Source of the DNA: Cellulomonas terrae
GTDB lineage: Bacteria > Actinomycetota > Actinomycetes > Actinomycetales > Cellulomonadaceae
Reading direction: 5' to 3'
NCBI RefSeq assembly: GCF_007990265.1
Contig: NZ_BJWH01000001.1
Coordinates: 62,001 to 126,000 of the forward strand
DNA length: 64,000 nt
The notes below the pieces were generated by a model. That model ran no database searches and was not told where the DNA came from. It saw only the letters and a list, made by a program, of their open reading frames with translations. Within the stretch, counting starts at the first letter, position 1. Every line of letters starts with the position of its first letter. Position numbers and translations under genes: made by a program. Below are positions 34,150 through 43,616 of this stretch, in pieces.

Positions 34150-37100
34150 TCAGCTGCGGTGCGTGCCCCACCAGCTGCGGACCGAGTCCCACCAGCCGTG
34201 GCCGTGGCCCCAGGTGGAGCGGTTCTCCACCAGGACCGCCACGGTGCGCGGCGGGACCGTCACCGAACCGGTGGCCTTGTCCCAGGTCGTGCCCTTGACC
34301 ACCGGGTCGCTCCCCTTCGCCTGGACCGGCGACAGGGAGAGCTTGTGGCCGGCCAGCGACGACACCGTCTGGGTGGTCGCCTCGTCGGACGCGTTGACGA
34401 CGACCAGGACACCGTCCAGCTTCTTGTCCACGTCCTTGACCCACCGCCGCGTCGACGGGTCCCAGCCCGGCTCGTCGTCGATGGTCATGACGACCACCCC
34501 GGGATCGGCGTCAGGGCCGGAGCCCGGGAACCCGACCTTCTGCTCGATCAGGTCGGCGGACCCGAGCCGGAACAGCGGCGTCGAGAACCGCAGCCGCAGC
34601 AGGTCGTCCGCGGCCTTCGACGCCGTGGCGATGTCCGCCGGGGTGGGCTTGAGCGCCGGGTCGGCCAGCAGCGGCTGCTGGAACGACCACTTGGCCTCGT
34701 TGTCGGCCGCCGGGGGCAGACCGCGGCCGAAGCCGTTGTCCTGGCCGGACAGGTCGAGCAGGTTGAACCAGTCGCCCGAGTTGTAGCTGTTCCGGTCGAG
34801 CGACTTGCTGCGCAGCAGGTCGGCGCCCGCGTGCCAGAACGACGGCGTCTGGGCCAGGGCCGTCGTGGCCAGGGAGACGGTGTTCATGCGCACGCGGTCC
34901 GCCATCGGGGTGTCCGTCGGCAGCTTGTACGTGAGCGAGTCCCACAGCGTCTCGTTGTCGTGGGCGTCGACGTAGGTGATGACCTCCTCCGGCGAGTCGG
35001 CGTACCCGGCCGGCTGGCCGTTGTAGTCGAGCTCCTCCCCGGTCTGGACCGTGCCCGCGCTGCTGAGGAACGCGAAGTCGCGCAGGTTGCCCGCCATCCC
35101 GAGCCGGACCAGGTCGCCGTCGTGCGCCGCCCTGGCCAGCTGGTCGGCCGTCGACCCGTTGATCGGGTCGCCGTTCGGGTCGGTGCCGCCGCCGGAGCCG
35201 AAGCCCTGGATCCGCGGGTTCTCGTCGAACGGGCCACCGCCACGGACCGAGTCGCGCAGCCGGTCGGAGAACGTGCCGATCCCCGTCCCGCCCAGCTGAC
35301 CCTGCGTGGCCTGCGTGAAGAGCCGGTTGTCGGCCACCTCGCCGAAGTTCCAGCCCTCGCCGTACAGGTAGACCCTCTTCCCGTCGACGCCGTCCTTCTT
35401 CGGCGTCAGCTTGTCGAGGGCGGACCGCACGGCCTGCATGTTCTCCACCGAGTGGTGGCCCATGAGGTCGAACCGGAAGCCGTCGACCTTGTAGTCCCGG
35501 GCCCACGTCACCACCGAGTCGACCATCGCCTTCTCGGCCATCGCGTGCTCGGTGGCGATGTTCTGGCAGCACGTGGAGGTCTCGACGTTCCCCACCGCGT
35601 TGAGCCGCTGGTAGTAGCCGGGCACCACGCGGTCCAGCACCGACTGCGGCGACTGGCCGCTGGCGGTGGTGTGGTTGAACACCTGGTCGAGCACGACCTG
35701 CAGACCGTCGGCGTGCAGCGCCCCGACCATCGTGCGGAACTCCGCCACACGGGCACCGCCGTGCGCGTCCACCGCGTACGAGCCCTCGGGGGTCGTCCAG
35801 TGCAGCGGGTCGTAGCCCCAGTTGAAGCCGTCCGCGTCGGCGACGGCCGCCACGCACGCCTGCTGCTGGTCGGAGTCCGGCGCGAACGACGCGAGGTCGC
35901 AGTCCGGGGTCTCCTGCAGCGCCTTGTCCTCCTGGATCGAGGCGATGTCGAACGTCGGCAGCAGGTGGACCGTGGTCAGGCCCGCCTTCTCGAGGTCCCG
36001 CAGGTGCGCGCGACCGTCGCCGTCGCGGGCGAACGCGAGGTACGTGCCGCGCTCGGCGGCCGGAACCGTGAGGTCGTTGATCGAGAAGTCCCGCACGTGC
36101 AGCTCGTAGATCGTCTGGTCCACGGGCCGCACGACCGGCTGCTTCGCCTTCTCCCACCCGCGCGGGCGGAACGCCTTGTCGGCGAGGTCCACGAGCACCG
36201 AGTGCGTGGAGTTCAGCGTGAGCGCCACCGAGTACGGGTCCGTGACCCGGTTGACCTCGACCTGGTCGGTCGTCGGCGCGTACACCGTGACCTCCCAGAG
36301 GTACTCGGCGCCCTTCCACGACTTCTTCCCGTCCACCGTCCAGGAGCCGTCGGACTGCCGCTTCGCTGCCACGCGCTGGTCGGCGACGAGCAGGTCGACC
36401 TTCTGGGCGGTCGGCGCCCAGAGGGCCAGCGACGGGACACCCTTCGTCCAGGTCGCGCCGAGCGTGCGCTTGACGGCCTTGGCGGCGTACACGTCGTCCA
36501 GCACGCCCGGGATCTGGACCCCGGTCGCGGCCTGGTAGGTCCCGTCGGCCGCGGCCTGGGTGACCAGGAGCGCACCCCGCAGGAGCTCCGCGACGGGTGT
36601 GCCGTCGGGCACGCGCAGGGCGACGTAGCCCGCGAGCGCCGGGAACCGGTCGAGCTGCGCCTCGGTGAGCCCGGCGGCGTCGTACGAGAGCGCCACGGGG
36701 TCACCGTCGCCGAGGTCACCCACGGACAGCCCACCGGTCGGCGAACCGTGCAGCGTGAAGGTGCTGGTCGCCGGGGTCGGCGCCCAGGCGGCCGGCCACG
36801 CGATGGTCCGCGCGTCGATCCAGTGCGCGCGCGCCTCCCCCGTGCCGGGCAGCGGCGGGTCGGTCACCTCGACGGTCAGGACGTGCGTGGCCAGGACGTA
36901 GGAGAACGTCACCGGCTTGCCGCCCGGTGCGCTGAACGGGATGTTCGCACCGCCGGGCACACCGCCCGCGCCGTAGTTCTCGTCCCAGCTGAGGTTGTGC
37001 GCCACCTTGGCCTCGTACGCGCCCTCGGGCAGCGCGTCGGTCGTGAACGTGTAGGTGCCGTCCCCGTCGAGGTCCTGCAGCCACGTCGCCATGCACTCGG

Positions 37101-39939
37101 GCGCCCAGTCACCGGCACACCCGACCTCGCTGTTGTGCGATCCCGGGACCGTGAGGATCGGACCCTGCGCGGTCGACGTGAAGTAGTGCGTCGATGCGTC
37201 GTAGTAGAACGTCACCGGACCGGTCGTCGCGACGGTGTACGCGACGTTCGCGCCACCGGGTGCGCCGCCCGCACCGTAGTTCTCGTCCCACGAGCCGCCG
37301 ACGGCGACCTTGTACTCGTAGCTGCCGGCGGGGATCGTGAACGTGCCCGCGTAGACGCCGTCGTCGCGCTTGGTCAGCTGGGCCTCCTCGCAGTCCGGCT
37401 GCCAGTCGCCCGGGCAGCCCATCGCGGCGTTGTGGCTGCCGGGGACGGTGACGAAGAGGTCCTCACCCGGGTCTGGGCCGGGGTCGACCACACCGTTGAT
37501 CGCTCCCCCGACGCCGCCGAACGTGGACGCGGCGGACTTCTGGCCCGCGGCGTCGACGGTGACCGCGCGGTACTCGACGACAGCACCGTCGGGCAGGTCC
37601 GCGATCGTGTGGAACACGCGCGGCGACGTCGTCTCCGCGGTCCCGAGCGGTGTCCAGTCGTCGTCGCCGAGCACCCGGTAGGCGAACGACGTCTGGCTCC
37701 ACACGTCGTCGGCCACGTCCGCGGTCACCGCGACGTCGCCCGTCAGGCCGGCGCCGGGGGCCGGTGCGGTCAGGGTCAGGTCGCCGGCGGTGGCCGGTGC
37801 GCCGACGGTGGCGCCCGCCTTCAGCACGATCGCGCTCAGGGCAGGGATCGTCACGGAGACGGTCCCGTCCGCGCCCGCCGTCACGGTCGTCGACGTCCCG
37901 TACAGCGGCGCGAACGTCGCGCCCGGCGTCAGGGTGTCGATCGTGACGGTCGCCGGGGCGGTGCCGTTGTTCGTCGCGACGAGGTGCTCGACCTTCTCCT
38001 GCGTGTCGACGCGGCTGAACGCGTAGACCGGGCCGTCGGCGTACCGCTCGATCTGAGCACCCGTGCGCAGCGCCGGGTGCGCGCTGCGGAGCGCGGCCAG
38101 CTCGGCGATGTGCTCGTACAGGGCGGAGTCCGTGTCGTACCGGTCGACGGAGCCCGCGAGGGTGCCGTCGAGGAGGTTCTGGTTCGCGTACTCGTCCACC
38201 TGCGTCGCGAACAGCGACTGGCGGGCGTCCTTGTCGCCACCCGTGCCGGCGAAGCCCTGCTCGTCGCCGTAGTAGACGACGGGCTGGCCGCGCGTGAGGT
38301 ACATCAGCGAGTGCGCGAGCTCCGAGCGCTGCTCCGGGTTGCCCGCGTCCTTGACGAAGTACCCGATGCGTCCCATGTCGTGGTTGCCGAGGAACGTGGG
38401 CAGGGCCTGCGCGTTCGTCGTCGGTGTCGTGTACCGGTCGTCGCCCGCGTACAGCGACGTGAGCCCGCCCGCCGTGAAGCCCTTGGCGTAGTTGCTGGCC
38501 GCCGACTGGAACGTGAAGTCGAGGACCGCGTTCATGTCGCTGTCGCGCAGGTACGGCGCGAGCTTGACCGGGTCGGCGTCGTAGACCTCGCCGAACATGA
38601 AGAAGTCGTCGTTGCCGATCGCCGCCGCGTGGTCGCGGACGCCCGTCGTGAACTTCTCCCAGAACTCGAAGTTGACGTGCTTGGCGGTGTCGATGCGGAA
38701 GCCGTCGACGCCCAGGTCGACCCACTGGTTGTACACGTCCACGAACCCGTCGACCACGCTCGGGTGCTCGGTCATCAGGTCGTCGAGACCGTCGAAGTCG
38801 CCGTAGGTCACCGACTCCCCCGACCACGTCGAGTTGCCGCGGTTGTGGTAGAGCGTCGGGTCGTTCAGCCAGGCGGGGACCTTGACGTCCGCGTCCGCGG
38901 GGTCGATGACCGGGGTGTACGGGAAGGACGTCGCCGGGTCCAGCGTCGGGAAGGTGTCCGTGCCCGCGTAGGTGTCCGGGTCGAACGGCGCGCCGGCGGA
39001 GTCCTTGTACGGCCGCGTCGCCTTGTCGACGTACGAGTACTGGCCCTCGGCGTAGTCGATGACGTCGGCCGTGTGGTTCGTGATGATGTCGAAGTAGACG
39101 TCGATGCCGCGCGCGTGGGCGTCGGCGATCAGCGCCTCCAGCTCCGCGTTGGTGCCCAGGTGCGGGTCGATCTGCGTGAAGTCGGTGACCCAGTACCCGT
39201 GGTACCCGGCCGACGCGTTCGCGCCCGAGCCCTGCACGGGCCGGTTCTTGAACGACGGGGTCAGCCAGATCGCCGTCGTCCCGAGGCCCTCGATGTAGTC
39301 GAGCTTCTCGTGCAGGCCGGCCAGGTCGCCGCCCTCGTAGAAGCCCTTGTTCGTGGGGTCGAAGCCCGTGACCAGCCGGTCGCCCGTGAGCCCGCCGGTG
39401 TCGTTGGTGTCGTCGCCGTCCGCGAACCGGTCGGTCATGACGAAGTAGAACTGCTCGTCCGCGCCCGGGTCACGCACCGGGTCCGCGACGAGGGCGTCGT
39501 CCGCCGGGGTGTACTCGCCGCCCAGCTCGAGCGGGGTCAGCGCGATGCGGTGCGTGGTGTCGTCGTACGTGAACCGCAGGCTGGAGGGGCCCGCGACGAC
39601 GAGCGGGATGTTCGCGTCCCCGCCGTCCTTCCCGTAGGCCTCGTCCCAGCTGTCGTCGATGGCGACCTTGTACTCGTAGCTGCCTGCCGGGACCGTGAAG
39701 TCGGCGGCGTACACGCCTGCCGTGCCGGTCGGGGCGAGCTCGGTCTCGGCGCACGCGGGCTGCCAGTCGTCGGCGCAGCCGAGCTCGCTCTGCAGCGAGC
39801 CGACCAGCGCGACCGTGCGGTCGGCGGCGACGGACGGCGATGCGACGACGGCCACGAGCCCGACGCCGGCGACCGCGACGGCGGTCAGCGCAGCGAGCGC
39901 TCGGGAGAGGGGACGGACGGGGGCGTCGGCGGGCGACAT
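34150..39939 (-). CDS. Secreted bifunctional alpha-amylase / type I pullulanase with three X25-like modules
   Basis: 1929 residues from ATG 39939 (SD AAGGAG). Signal peptide about 1-39. Order: X25-like module (42-135), GH13 amylase domain (about 155-715), fibronectin-like segment (about 718-805), two more X25-like modules (827-925, 926-1030) that share the SWDENYGAGG motif, pullulanase N2 region (HWIDARTIAWPA), CBM48-like segment, second GH13 domain (about 1270-1800) and beta C-domain. Amylase catalytic residues: D in GFRIDTAKH (~417), E in FGEVYD (~451), D in LGNHDMG (~521). Pullulanase: FNWGYDP, a variant of YNWGYNP (~1373), D in GFRFDLMGHH (~1491), E in LYGEGWNF (~1528), D in DAHDNETLWD. 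It should cut alpha-1,4 and alpha-1,6 links of starch or glycogen outside the cell. The MalR-like operator at 39991-40028 lies just upstream. Confidence 0.95.
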   Translation of the reverse strand: MSPADAPVRPLSRALAALTAVAVAGVGLVAVVASPSVAADRTVALVGSLQSELGCADDWQPACAETELAPTGTAGVYAADFTVPAGSYEYKVAIDDSWDEAYGKDGGDANIPLVVAGPSSLRFTYDDTTHRIALTPLELGGEYTPADDALVADPVRDPGADEQFYFVMTDRFADGDDTNDTGGLTGDRLVTGFDPTNKGFYEGGDLAGLHEKLDYIEGLGTTAIWLTPSFKNRPVQGSGANASAGYHGYWVTDFTQIDPHLGTNAELEALIADAHARGIDVYFDIITNHTADVIDYAEGQYSYVDKATRPYKDSAGAPFDPDTYAGTDTFPTLDPATSFPYTPVIDPADADVKVPAWLNDPTLYHNRGNSTWSGESVTYGDFDGLDDLMTEHPSVVDGFVDVYNQWVDLGVDGFRIDTAKHVNFEFWEKFTTGVRDHAAAIGNDDFFMFGEVYDADPVKLAPYLRDSDMNAVLDFTFQSAASNYAKGFTAGGLTSLYAGDDRYTTPTTNAQALPTFLGNHDMGRIGYFVKDAGNPEQRSELAHSLMYLTRGQPVVYYGDEQGFAGTGGDKDARQSLFATQVDEYANQNLLDGTLAGSVDRYDTDSALYEHIAELAALRSAHPALRTGAQIERYADGPVYAFSRVDTQEKVEHLVATNNGTAPATVTIDTLTPGATFAPLYGTSTTVTAGADGTVSVTIPALSAIVLKAGATVGAPATAGDLTLTAPAPGAGLTGDVAVTADVADDVWSQTSFAYRVLGDDDWTPLGTAETTSPRVFHTIADLPDGAVVEYRAVTVDAAGQKSAASTFGGVGGAINGVVDPGPDPGEDLFVTVPGSHNAAMGCPGDWQPDCEEAQLTKRDDGVYAGTFTIPAGSYEYKVAVGGSWDENYGAGGAPGGANVAYTVATTGPVTFYYDASTHYFTSTAQGPILTVPGSHNSEVGCAGDWAPECMATWLQDLDGDGTYTFTTDALPEGAYEAKVAHNLSWDENYGAGGVPGGANIPFSAPGGKPVTFSYVLATHVLTVEVTDPPLPGTGEARAHWIDARTIAWPAAWAPTPATSTFTLHGSPTGGLSVGDLGDGDPVALSYDAAGLTEAQLDRFPALAGYVALRVPDGTPVAELLRGALLVTQAAADGTYQAATGVQIPGVLDDVYAAKAVKRTLGATWTKGVPSLALWAPTAQKVDLLVADQRVAAKRQSDGSWTVDGKKSWKGAEYLWEVTVYAPTTDQVEVNRVTDPYSVALTLNSTHSVLVDLADKAFRPRGWEKAKQPVVRPVDQTIYELHVRDFSINDLTVPAAERGTYLAFARDGDGRAHLRDLEKAGLTTVHLLPTFDIASIQEDKALQETPDCDLASFAPDSDQQQACVAAVADADGFNWGYDPLHWTTPEGSYAVDAHGGARVAEFRTMVGALHADGLQVVLDQVFNHTTASGQSPQSVLDRVVPGYYQRLNAVGNVETSTCCQNIATEHAMAEKAMVDSVVTWARDYKVDGFRFDLMGHHSVENMQAVRSALDKLTPKKDGVDGKRVYLYGEGWNFGEVADNRLFTQATQGQLGGTGIGTFSDRLRDSVRGGGPFDENPRIQGFGSGGGTDPNGDPINGSTADQLARAAHDGDLVRLGMAGNLRDFAFLSSAGTVQTGEELDYNGQPAGYADSPEEVITYVDAHDNETLWDSLTYKLPTDTPMADRVRMNTVSLATTALAQTPSFWHAGADLLRSKSLDRNSYNSGDWFNLLDLSGQDNGFGRGLPPAADNEAKWSFQQPLLADPALKPTPADIATASKAADDLLRLRFSTPLFRLGSADLIEQKVGFPGSGPDADPGVVVMTIDDEPGWDPSTRRWVKDVDKKLDGVLVVVNASDEATTQTVSSLAGHKLSLSPVQAKGSDPVVKGTTWDKATGSVTVPPRTVAVLVENRSTWGHGHGWWDSVRSWWGTHRS

Positions 39940-39990
39940 GGCGACTCCTTCGTCTCCCCGCACGTCGATGTGCGGGGCAGGTGTCGCCGA

Positions 39991-40028
39991 CCGTATCCGC
40001 TTGCAGCAACTTGCAGCAAGCGATACGG
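39991..40028 (-). promoter_or_regulatory. Double direct/inverted repeat operator upstream of the pullulanase, MalR-like
   Basis: TTGCAGCAA occurs twice in tandem (40001-40009 and 40011-40019). The pair is enclosed by CGCTTGC / GCAAGCG and then CCGTATC / ATACGG, making a nested near-palindrome of 38 bases. CTTGCAG-type repeats are the known recognition element of actinobacterial MalR (LacI family) repressors of maltose and amylase genes. It lies 52 bases before the pullulanase start. Confidence 0.65.
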
Positions 40029-40184
40029 GCGAATTGCTGAGAGCAGGAGGGATCGGACACGCTCCGCCGTGGCGACCGAGCCGTCGGTGCCGCGTCGGGT
40101 CCAGCCGTCGTCACTCAGGGCATGGTCGCGGCCCCCACCGGCGGAAGCGTCGTCCCACCAGGCAGGACGTCGCCGGCGCGCGGG

Positions 40185-40913
40185 TCAGGTGGCGACCGGG
40201 TTCGCCAGCGACGCCAGGAGGGCCGCCGAGTCCGCGACCGCGCCGAACACCCCGCCCTGCATCGTCACCATCTTCAGCGCCGCCAGGTAGTTGCCGTAGT
40301 CCGTGGCACCCGTGCAGTCCGACAGCAGCAGGCACTCGTACCCGCGGTCGTTGGCGTCACGCATGGTGGTGTGCACGCAGACGTCGGTCGTGATGCCGGT
40401 GAGGATGATGTGCGTGATCCCCCGGCTGCGCAGGATCAGGTCCAGGTCGGTGGCGTAGAACGAGCCCTTGCCGGGCTTGTCGATGACCAGCTCGCCCGGC
40501 AGCGGCGCGACCTCGGGGACGATCTCCCACCCGGGCTCCCCGCGCGTGAGGATGCGACCGCACGGGCCGAGATCCCCGATGCCCGCGTCGATCCGCCGCG
40601 AGCGCCACAGCTTGTTCGCCGGCAGGTCCGACAGGTCCGGGCGGTGGCCCTCGCGCGTGTGCAGGATGTGGAACCCGAGCTCACGGGCGACCGCGAGCAT
40701 CGCCGCCGTCGGGGCCAGGCCCGCGCGGGTGAGCGCCAGGTCGTAGCCCATCGCGTCGACGTAGCCGCCGGGGCCGCAGAAGTCGCGCTGCCAGTCGATG
40801 TTCAGCACGGCGGTGGTGGCCGCGGAGAACGTGCCGTCGTACGGCCAGGCGTAGGGGTCGGCCTCGACGGGACCGAAGGTGGTGGTGGTGGTGGTGGTCA
40901 GCTGCTCGGTCAT
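40185..40913 (-). CDS. Isochorismatase-like cysteine hydrolase, catalytic member of a pair
   Basis: 242 residues from ATG 40913. The catalytic triad of the family is complete: Asp in NIDWQRDF (~41), Lys in [19 protein letters not shown] (~128), Cys in [19 protein letters not shown] (~164). The family hydrolyses amides, ureas and related bonds (biuret, ureidoacrylate, nicotinamide, N-carbamoyl compounds). The Thr run near the N-terminus (TTTTTTT) is unusual and unstructured. It overlaps the upstream paralogue by 4 bases and ends the BMP transporter operon, so its substrate is probably imported by that transporter. Biuret-type or ureido compounds are a guess from family only. Confidence 0.85.
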   Translation of the reverse strand: MTEQLTTTTTTTFGPVEADPYAWPYDGTFSAATTAVLNIDWQRDFCGPGGYVDAMGYDLALTRAGLAPTAAMLAVARELGFHILHTREGHRPDLSDLPANKLWRSRRIDAGIGDLGPCGRILTRGEPGWEIVPEVAPLPGELVIDKPGKGSFYATDLDLILRSRGITHIILTGITTDVCVHTTMRDANDRGYECLLLSDCTGATDYGNYLAALKMVTMQGGVFGAVADSAALLASLANPVAT

Positions 40914-41470
40914 CGCAGGGCTCCCAGAGGCTCGGGGACGGTGGTCAGGGCGGCGATGACGTCGGCGCTGGTGCCGACGGCGCCGAAGATGCCGCCCGAC
41001 ATCTCGATGCTCGACACCGACGCGGTCACCAGGTCGGGGTCGATCGGGACGCACGCGTCGAGGACCAGGAGGCACTCGTAGCCGCGGTCGTTGGCGTCGC
41101 GCATCGTGGAGTGCACGCAGGTCTCCAGACCCACACCCGCGAGCAGCAGGCGGCGGATCCTGCCGGTGCGGAGCACGAGGTCGAGGTCGCTGGCGTAGAA
41201 CCCGTCGACACCGCCGGCGGTCAGGTCGAGGTCCGCGACGCCGGCCGCGGCCTCCGACGGGATGCCGGGTGGGCGCAGGGCGCCGGGGGCAGGGGCCGTC
41301 GTGCGCACGACGACGACCGTGCCGCCCGCGGCGCGCACCGCGGCGGCGAGCGGCTCGGTGGCCTCCGGCGGCTCGACGCCGCTGGGCAGGACGACGAGCA
41401 GTGCGGTGCCGCTCCCGGCGAGGTCGCCGTCGTACGGCCAGGGGTACGGCGTGGTGCCGGTGACGTGCAT
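40910..41470 (-). CDS. Isochorismatase-like protein lacking two catalytic residues (pseudo-enzyme?)
   Basis: 186 residues. It shares the unusual opening [10 protein letters not shown] (compare [11 protein letters not shown]) and the segment [18 protein letters not shown] with its neighbour, so the two are duplicates. The catalytic Asp region reads [12 protein letters not shown] instead of LNIDWQRDF. The Lys region reads [17 protein letters not shown] instead of [10 protein letters not shown]. Cys is kept in LETCVHS. About 55 residues of the middle are also missing. It is probably inactive as a hydrolase and may be a regulatory or structural partner. Start ATG 41470 has the SD GGAGGGG. Confidence 0.82.
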   Translation of the reverse strand: MHVTGTTPYPWPYDGDLAGSGTALLVVLPSGVEPPEATEPLAAAVRAAGGTVVVVRTTAPAPGALRPPGIPSEAAAGVADLDLTAGGVDGFYASDLDLVLRTGRIRRLLLAGVGLETCVHSTMRDANDRGYECLLVLDACVPIDPDLVTASVSSIEMSGGIFGAVGTSADVIAALTTVPEPLGALR

Positions 41471-41489
41471 GGTGCCCCTCCAGGTGGAG

Positions 41490-41515
41490 GCGGGGGCCGG
41501 CGCACCGGCCCCCGC
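41490..41515 (-). terminator. Intra-operon hairpin between the binding-protein and hydrolase genes
   Basis: Arms 41490-41500 and 41505-41515 pair perfectly over 11 bases with a 4-base loop. It lies 6 bases past the stop of the BMP lipoprotein gene and 20 bases before the next ATG. Such hairpins often stabilise binding-protein mRNA or reduce read-through. Here it would lower expression of the two hydrolases relative to the transporter. Confidence 0.7.
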
Positions 41516-41520
41516 CGGGA

Positions 41521-42672
41521 TCAGGAGACTGTGCCTGTCACGCCCTGCACGAAGTAGTCCATCTGCTCGATGGTCTCGATCGGCGGGGTCTCACCCTCGG
41601 GAACCGTGACGGTCCCGTCCTGCGCGGTGACCGGCCCGGCGAAGGGGCTGCCACCCGCCTCGAGGTCCGCGGCCGCGGCGGCGATGAGCGCCTTGGTCTC
41701 CTCGGTCACGCTGGACCCGAAGGCCGAGGCGACGAACGGGTTGGCGCCGCTGGCCATGTTCGCGCGGTAGTTGGCGTTGTACTCGCTGCCCGTGAAGTCG
41801 CCGTCGATCGCCGTCTGCACGATGTCCGTGTACAGCGGACCCCAGTCCCACTCCGACCCCGTGAGCCATCCCTCGGGCGCCAGCGACGACGCGTCGGCGT
41901 GGTACCCGACGGTGAACGCGCCCGCGGCCTCGGTCGCCTCGATGATCGTCTTCGTGCAGTCCTGGTGCTGCGTCATCACGTCGACCCCGGAGCTGAGCAG
42001 CGACGCCACCCGGTCGGCCTGCGTGGCCGGGTCGCACCAGCTGGTCGTCGACACCGCGGTGACGTCGACGTCGGGCCGCACCGACTGGGCACCGAGCGTG
42101 AACGCGTTGATGTTGGCGAGCGTCTGCGGGATCGGGATGGCGTAGACGTACCCGAGCTTGCCCGTCTGGGTCGCGGCGCCCGCGGCGATGCCCGCCAGGT
42201 ACACCGGCTCGAACACGCTGCCGAAGTACGTGCCCATGTTGGCGGGCACGGGGTCGAGCAGCCCGCCCTGGTGGACGACGACCACCTCGGGGTGCGCCTC
42301 GGCCACCTGCTTGGCGGCGTCCAGGTGCCCGTAGCTGGTGGCGAAGATGATCGTCGCCCCCTGCGCGACCATGCTCTCCATCGTCGTGGCGGCGGTGTCG
42401 TCCTCGGGGATGTTGTACGCCTCGAGGACGTCCAGGTCGGGGAACTGTTCGCGCAGCGCCTCGACGCCCTGGAAGACCGCCTGGTTGTAGCCGAAGTCGT
42501 CCTTCGGTCCGACGGCGATGACGCCGACGGTCGTGGCACCGGCTCCGGGTGCCGAGTCACCGGCGGGCGCGGAGCCGTCGCCCTCCGGGGCGCTGACGGC
42601 GGGGCTGCACGCGGCGAGGACCGCGACCACCGCCGCGACGAGACACACGCGTGCAGTTCGGGAGATGCGCAT
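41521..42672 (-). CDS. BMP-family (PnrA/BmpA-like) ABC transporter binding lipoprotein
   Basis: 383 residues from ATG 42672. Lipobox VLAACS. BMP signatures: [89 protein letters not shown] and [17 protein letters not shown]. Family members bind purine or pyrimidine nucleosides, autoinducer-2-like or other small ligands. It follows the two permease genes of the same operon. Two internal Cys (SWCDPA, HQDCTK) are typical of a subset of the family. Because amide hydrolases follow, a nitrogen-rich heterocycle or ureide is a reasonable ligand guess. Confidence 0.92.
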   Translation of the reverse strand: MRISRTARVCLVAAVVAVLAACSPAVSAPEGDGSAPAGDSAPGAGATTVGVIAVGPKDDFGYNQAVFQGVEALREQFPDLDVLEAYNIPEDDTAATTMESMVAQGATIIFATSYGHLDAAKQVAEAHPEVVVVHQGGLLDPVPANMGTYFGSVFEPVYLAGIAAGAATQTGKLGYVYAIPIPQTLANINAFTLGAQSVRPDVDVTAVSTTSWCDPATQADRVASLLSSGVDVMTQHQDCTKTIIEATEAAGAFTVGYHADASSLAPEGWLTGSEWDWGPLYTDIVQTAIDGDFTGSEYNANYRANMASGANPFVASAFGSSVTEETKALIAAAAADLEAGGSPFAGPVTAQDGTVTVPEGETPPIETIEQMDYFVQGVTGTVS

Positions 42673-42704
42673 GGTGGACCTTCCGTTCAAGGGGGCGGGG
42701 ACCG

Positions 42705-43616
42705 TCAGGTGGTGCGGCTGTTGTCGAACACCTTGAGCAGCTCGTCCGGGGCGGCGAGCATCGTGCGCCGGCCCAGCACGGCCAGGACCACGAGGGTGAG
42801 CACGAACGGCACGGCGTTCAGCGCGAACTGGTTCACGGCGATGCCCGAGGTCTGCAGCACGGACGCCAGCGACAGGGCGGCACCGAACAGGTACGCGCCG
42901 GCCATGATCCGGATCGGGTTCCACATCGCGAAGATCACGAGGGCCACCGCGATGAACCCTCGACCGGCGATCATGTTCTCGAACCAGCTGTTGGCGTACG
43001 CGATGGAGATGTGCGCGCCACCGATGCCGGCCAGCGCACCGCCCGCGACGGTCGCGCAGTAGCGGACGGCCTTCACCGAGTACCCGTGCACCTCGAGCGC
43101 CTCTGTGCGCTCCCCGGCCGTGCGGACCAGCAGGCCGACGCGGGTGCGGAACAGCACCCACCAGATGACGGGCGCCGCGACGTACGCGAGGTACACCAGC
43201 GGGTCGTGGTCGAACAGGATCGGGCCGAGGCCCGGGATCTCGCTCAGCCCCGGCACCGGCACCGGGGTGAACGCGTTGATCTGCCGGCTCACGTAGCCGA
43301 CGCCGAACAGCGCCGTCACGCCGAGCGCGAGGAAGTAGAGCGTGAGGCCGCTGGCGAACTGGTTGGCGCGCCGGCTCACCACGAGGACCGCGTGCGTCAG
43401 GCTCAGCAGCGCACCGGCCAGCGCGCCGCCCAGGACGCCGAGCCACGGGTTGCCCGTCTCGGCCGTCACCGCGTACCCGCCGAGGGCTCCGAGGAGCATC
43501 GCTCCCTCGGTGCCGAGGTTGATGACGCCGCCGCGCTCGGAGATCGTCTCCCCCAGGCCCGCGTACATGATGGACGTGCCGCCGCGGACCGCCCCGGCCA
43601 GGATGTCGATGATCAC
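42705..43616 (-). CDS. BMP/Nup-type ABC transporter permease 2
   Basis: 303 residues from GTG 43616, overlapping the stop of permease 1 by 4 bases. Multi-helix, with the LivH/NupQ-like signatures LGETISERGGVINLGTEGAMLLGA, VGLLVRTAGERTEALEVHGYSV and GRGFIAVALVIFAMWNPIRI. It pairs with the permease at 43613-44704. Confidence 0.93.
   Translation of the reverse strand: MIIDILAGAVRGGTSIMYAGLGETISERGGVINLGTEGAMLLGALGGYAVTAETGNPWLGVLGGALAGALLSLTHAVLVVSRRANQFASGLTLYFLALGVTALFGVGYVSRQINAFTPVPVPGLSEIPGLGPILFDHDPLVYLAYVAAPVIWWVLFRTRVGLLVRTAGERTEALEVHGYSVKAVRYCATVAGGALAGIGGAHISIAYANSWFENMIAGRGFIAVALVIFAMWNPIRIMAGAYLFGAALSLASVLQTSGIAVNQFALNAVPFVLTLVVLAVLGRRTMLAAPDELLKVFDNSRTT

Noticed and set aside
34117..40290. 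A 2057-codon plus-strand open frame opposite the pullulanase
   Set aside because: It is Arg/Val/Asp-rich low-complexity sequence with no domain, in the antisense frame that stays open in very GC-rich genes. The minus strand encodes two clear GH13 domains.
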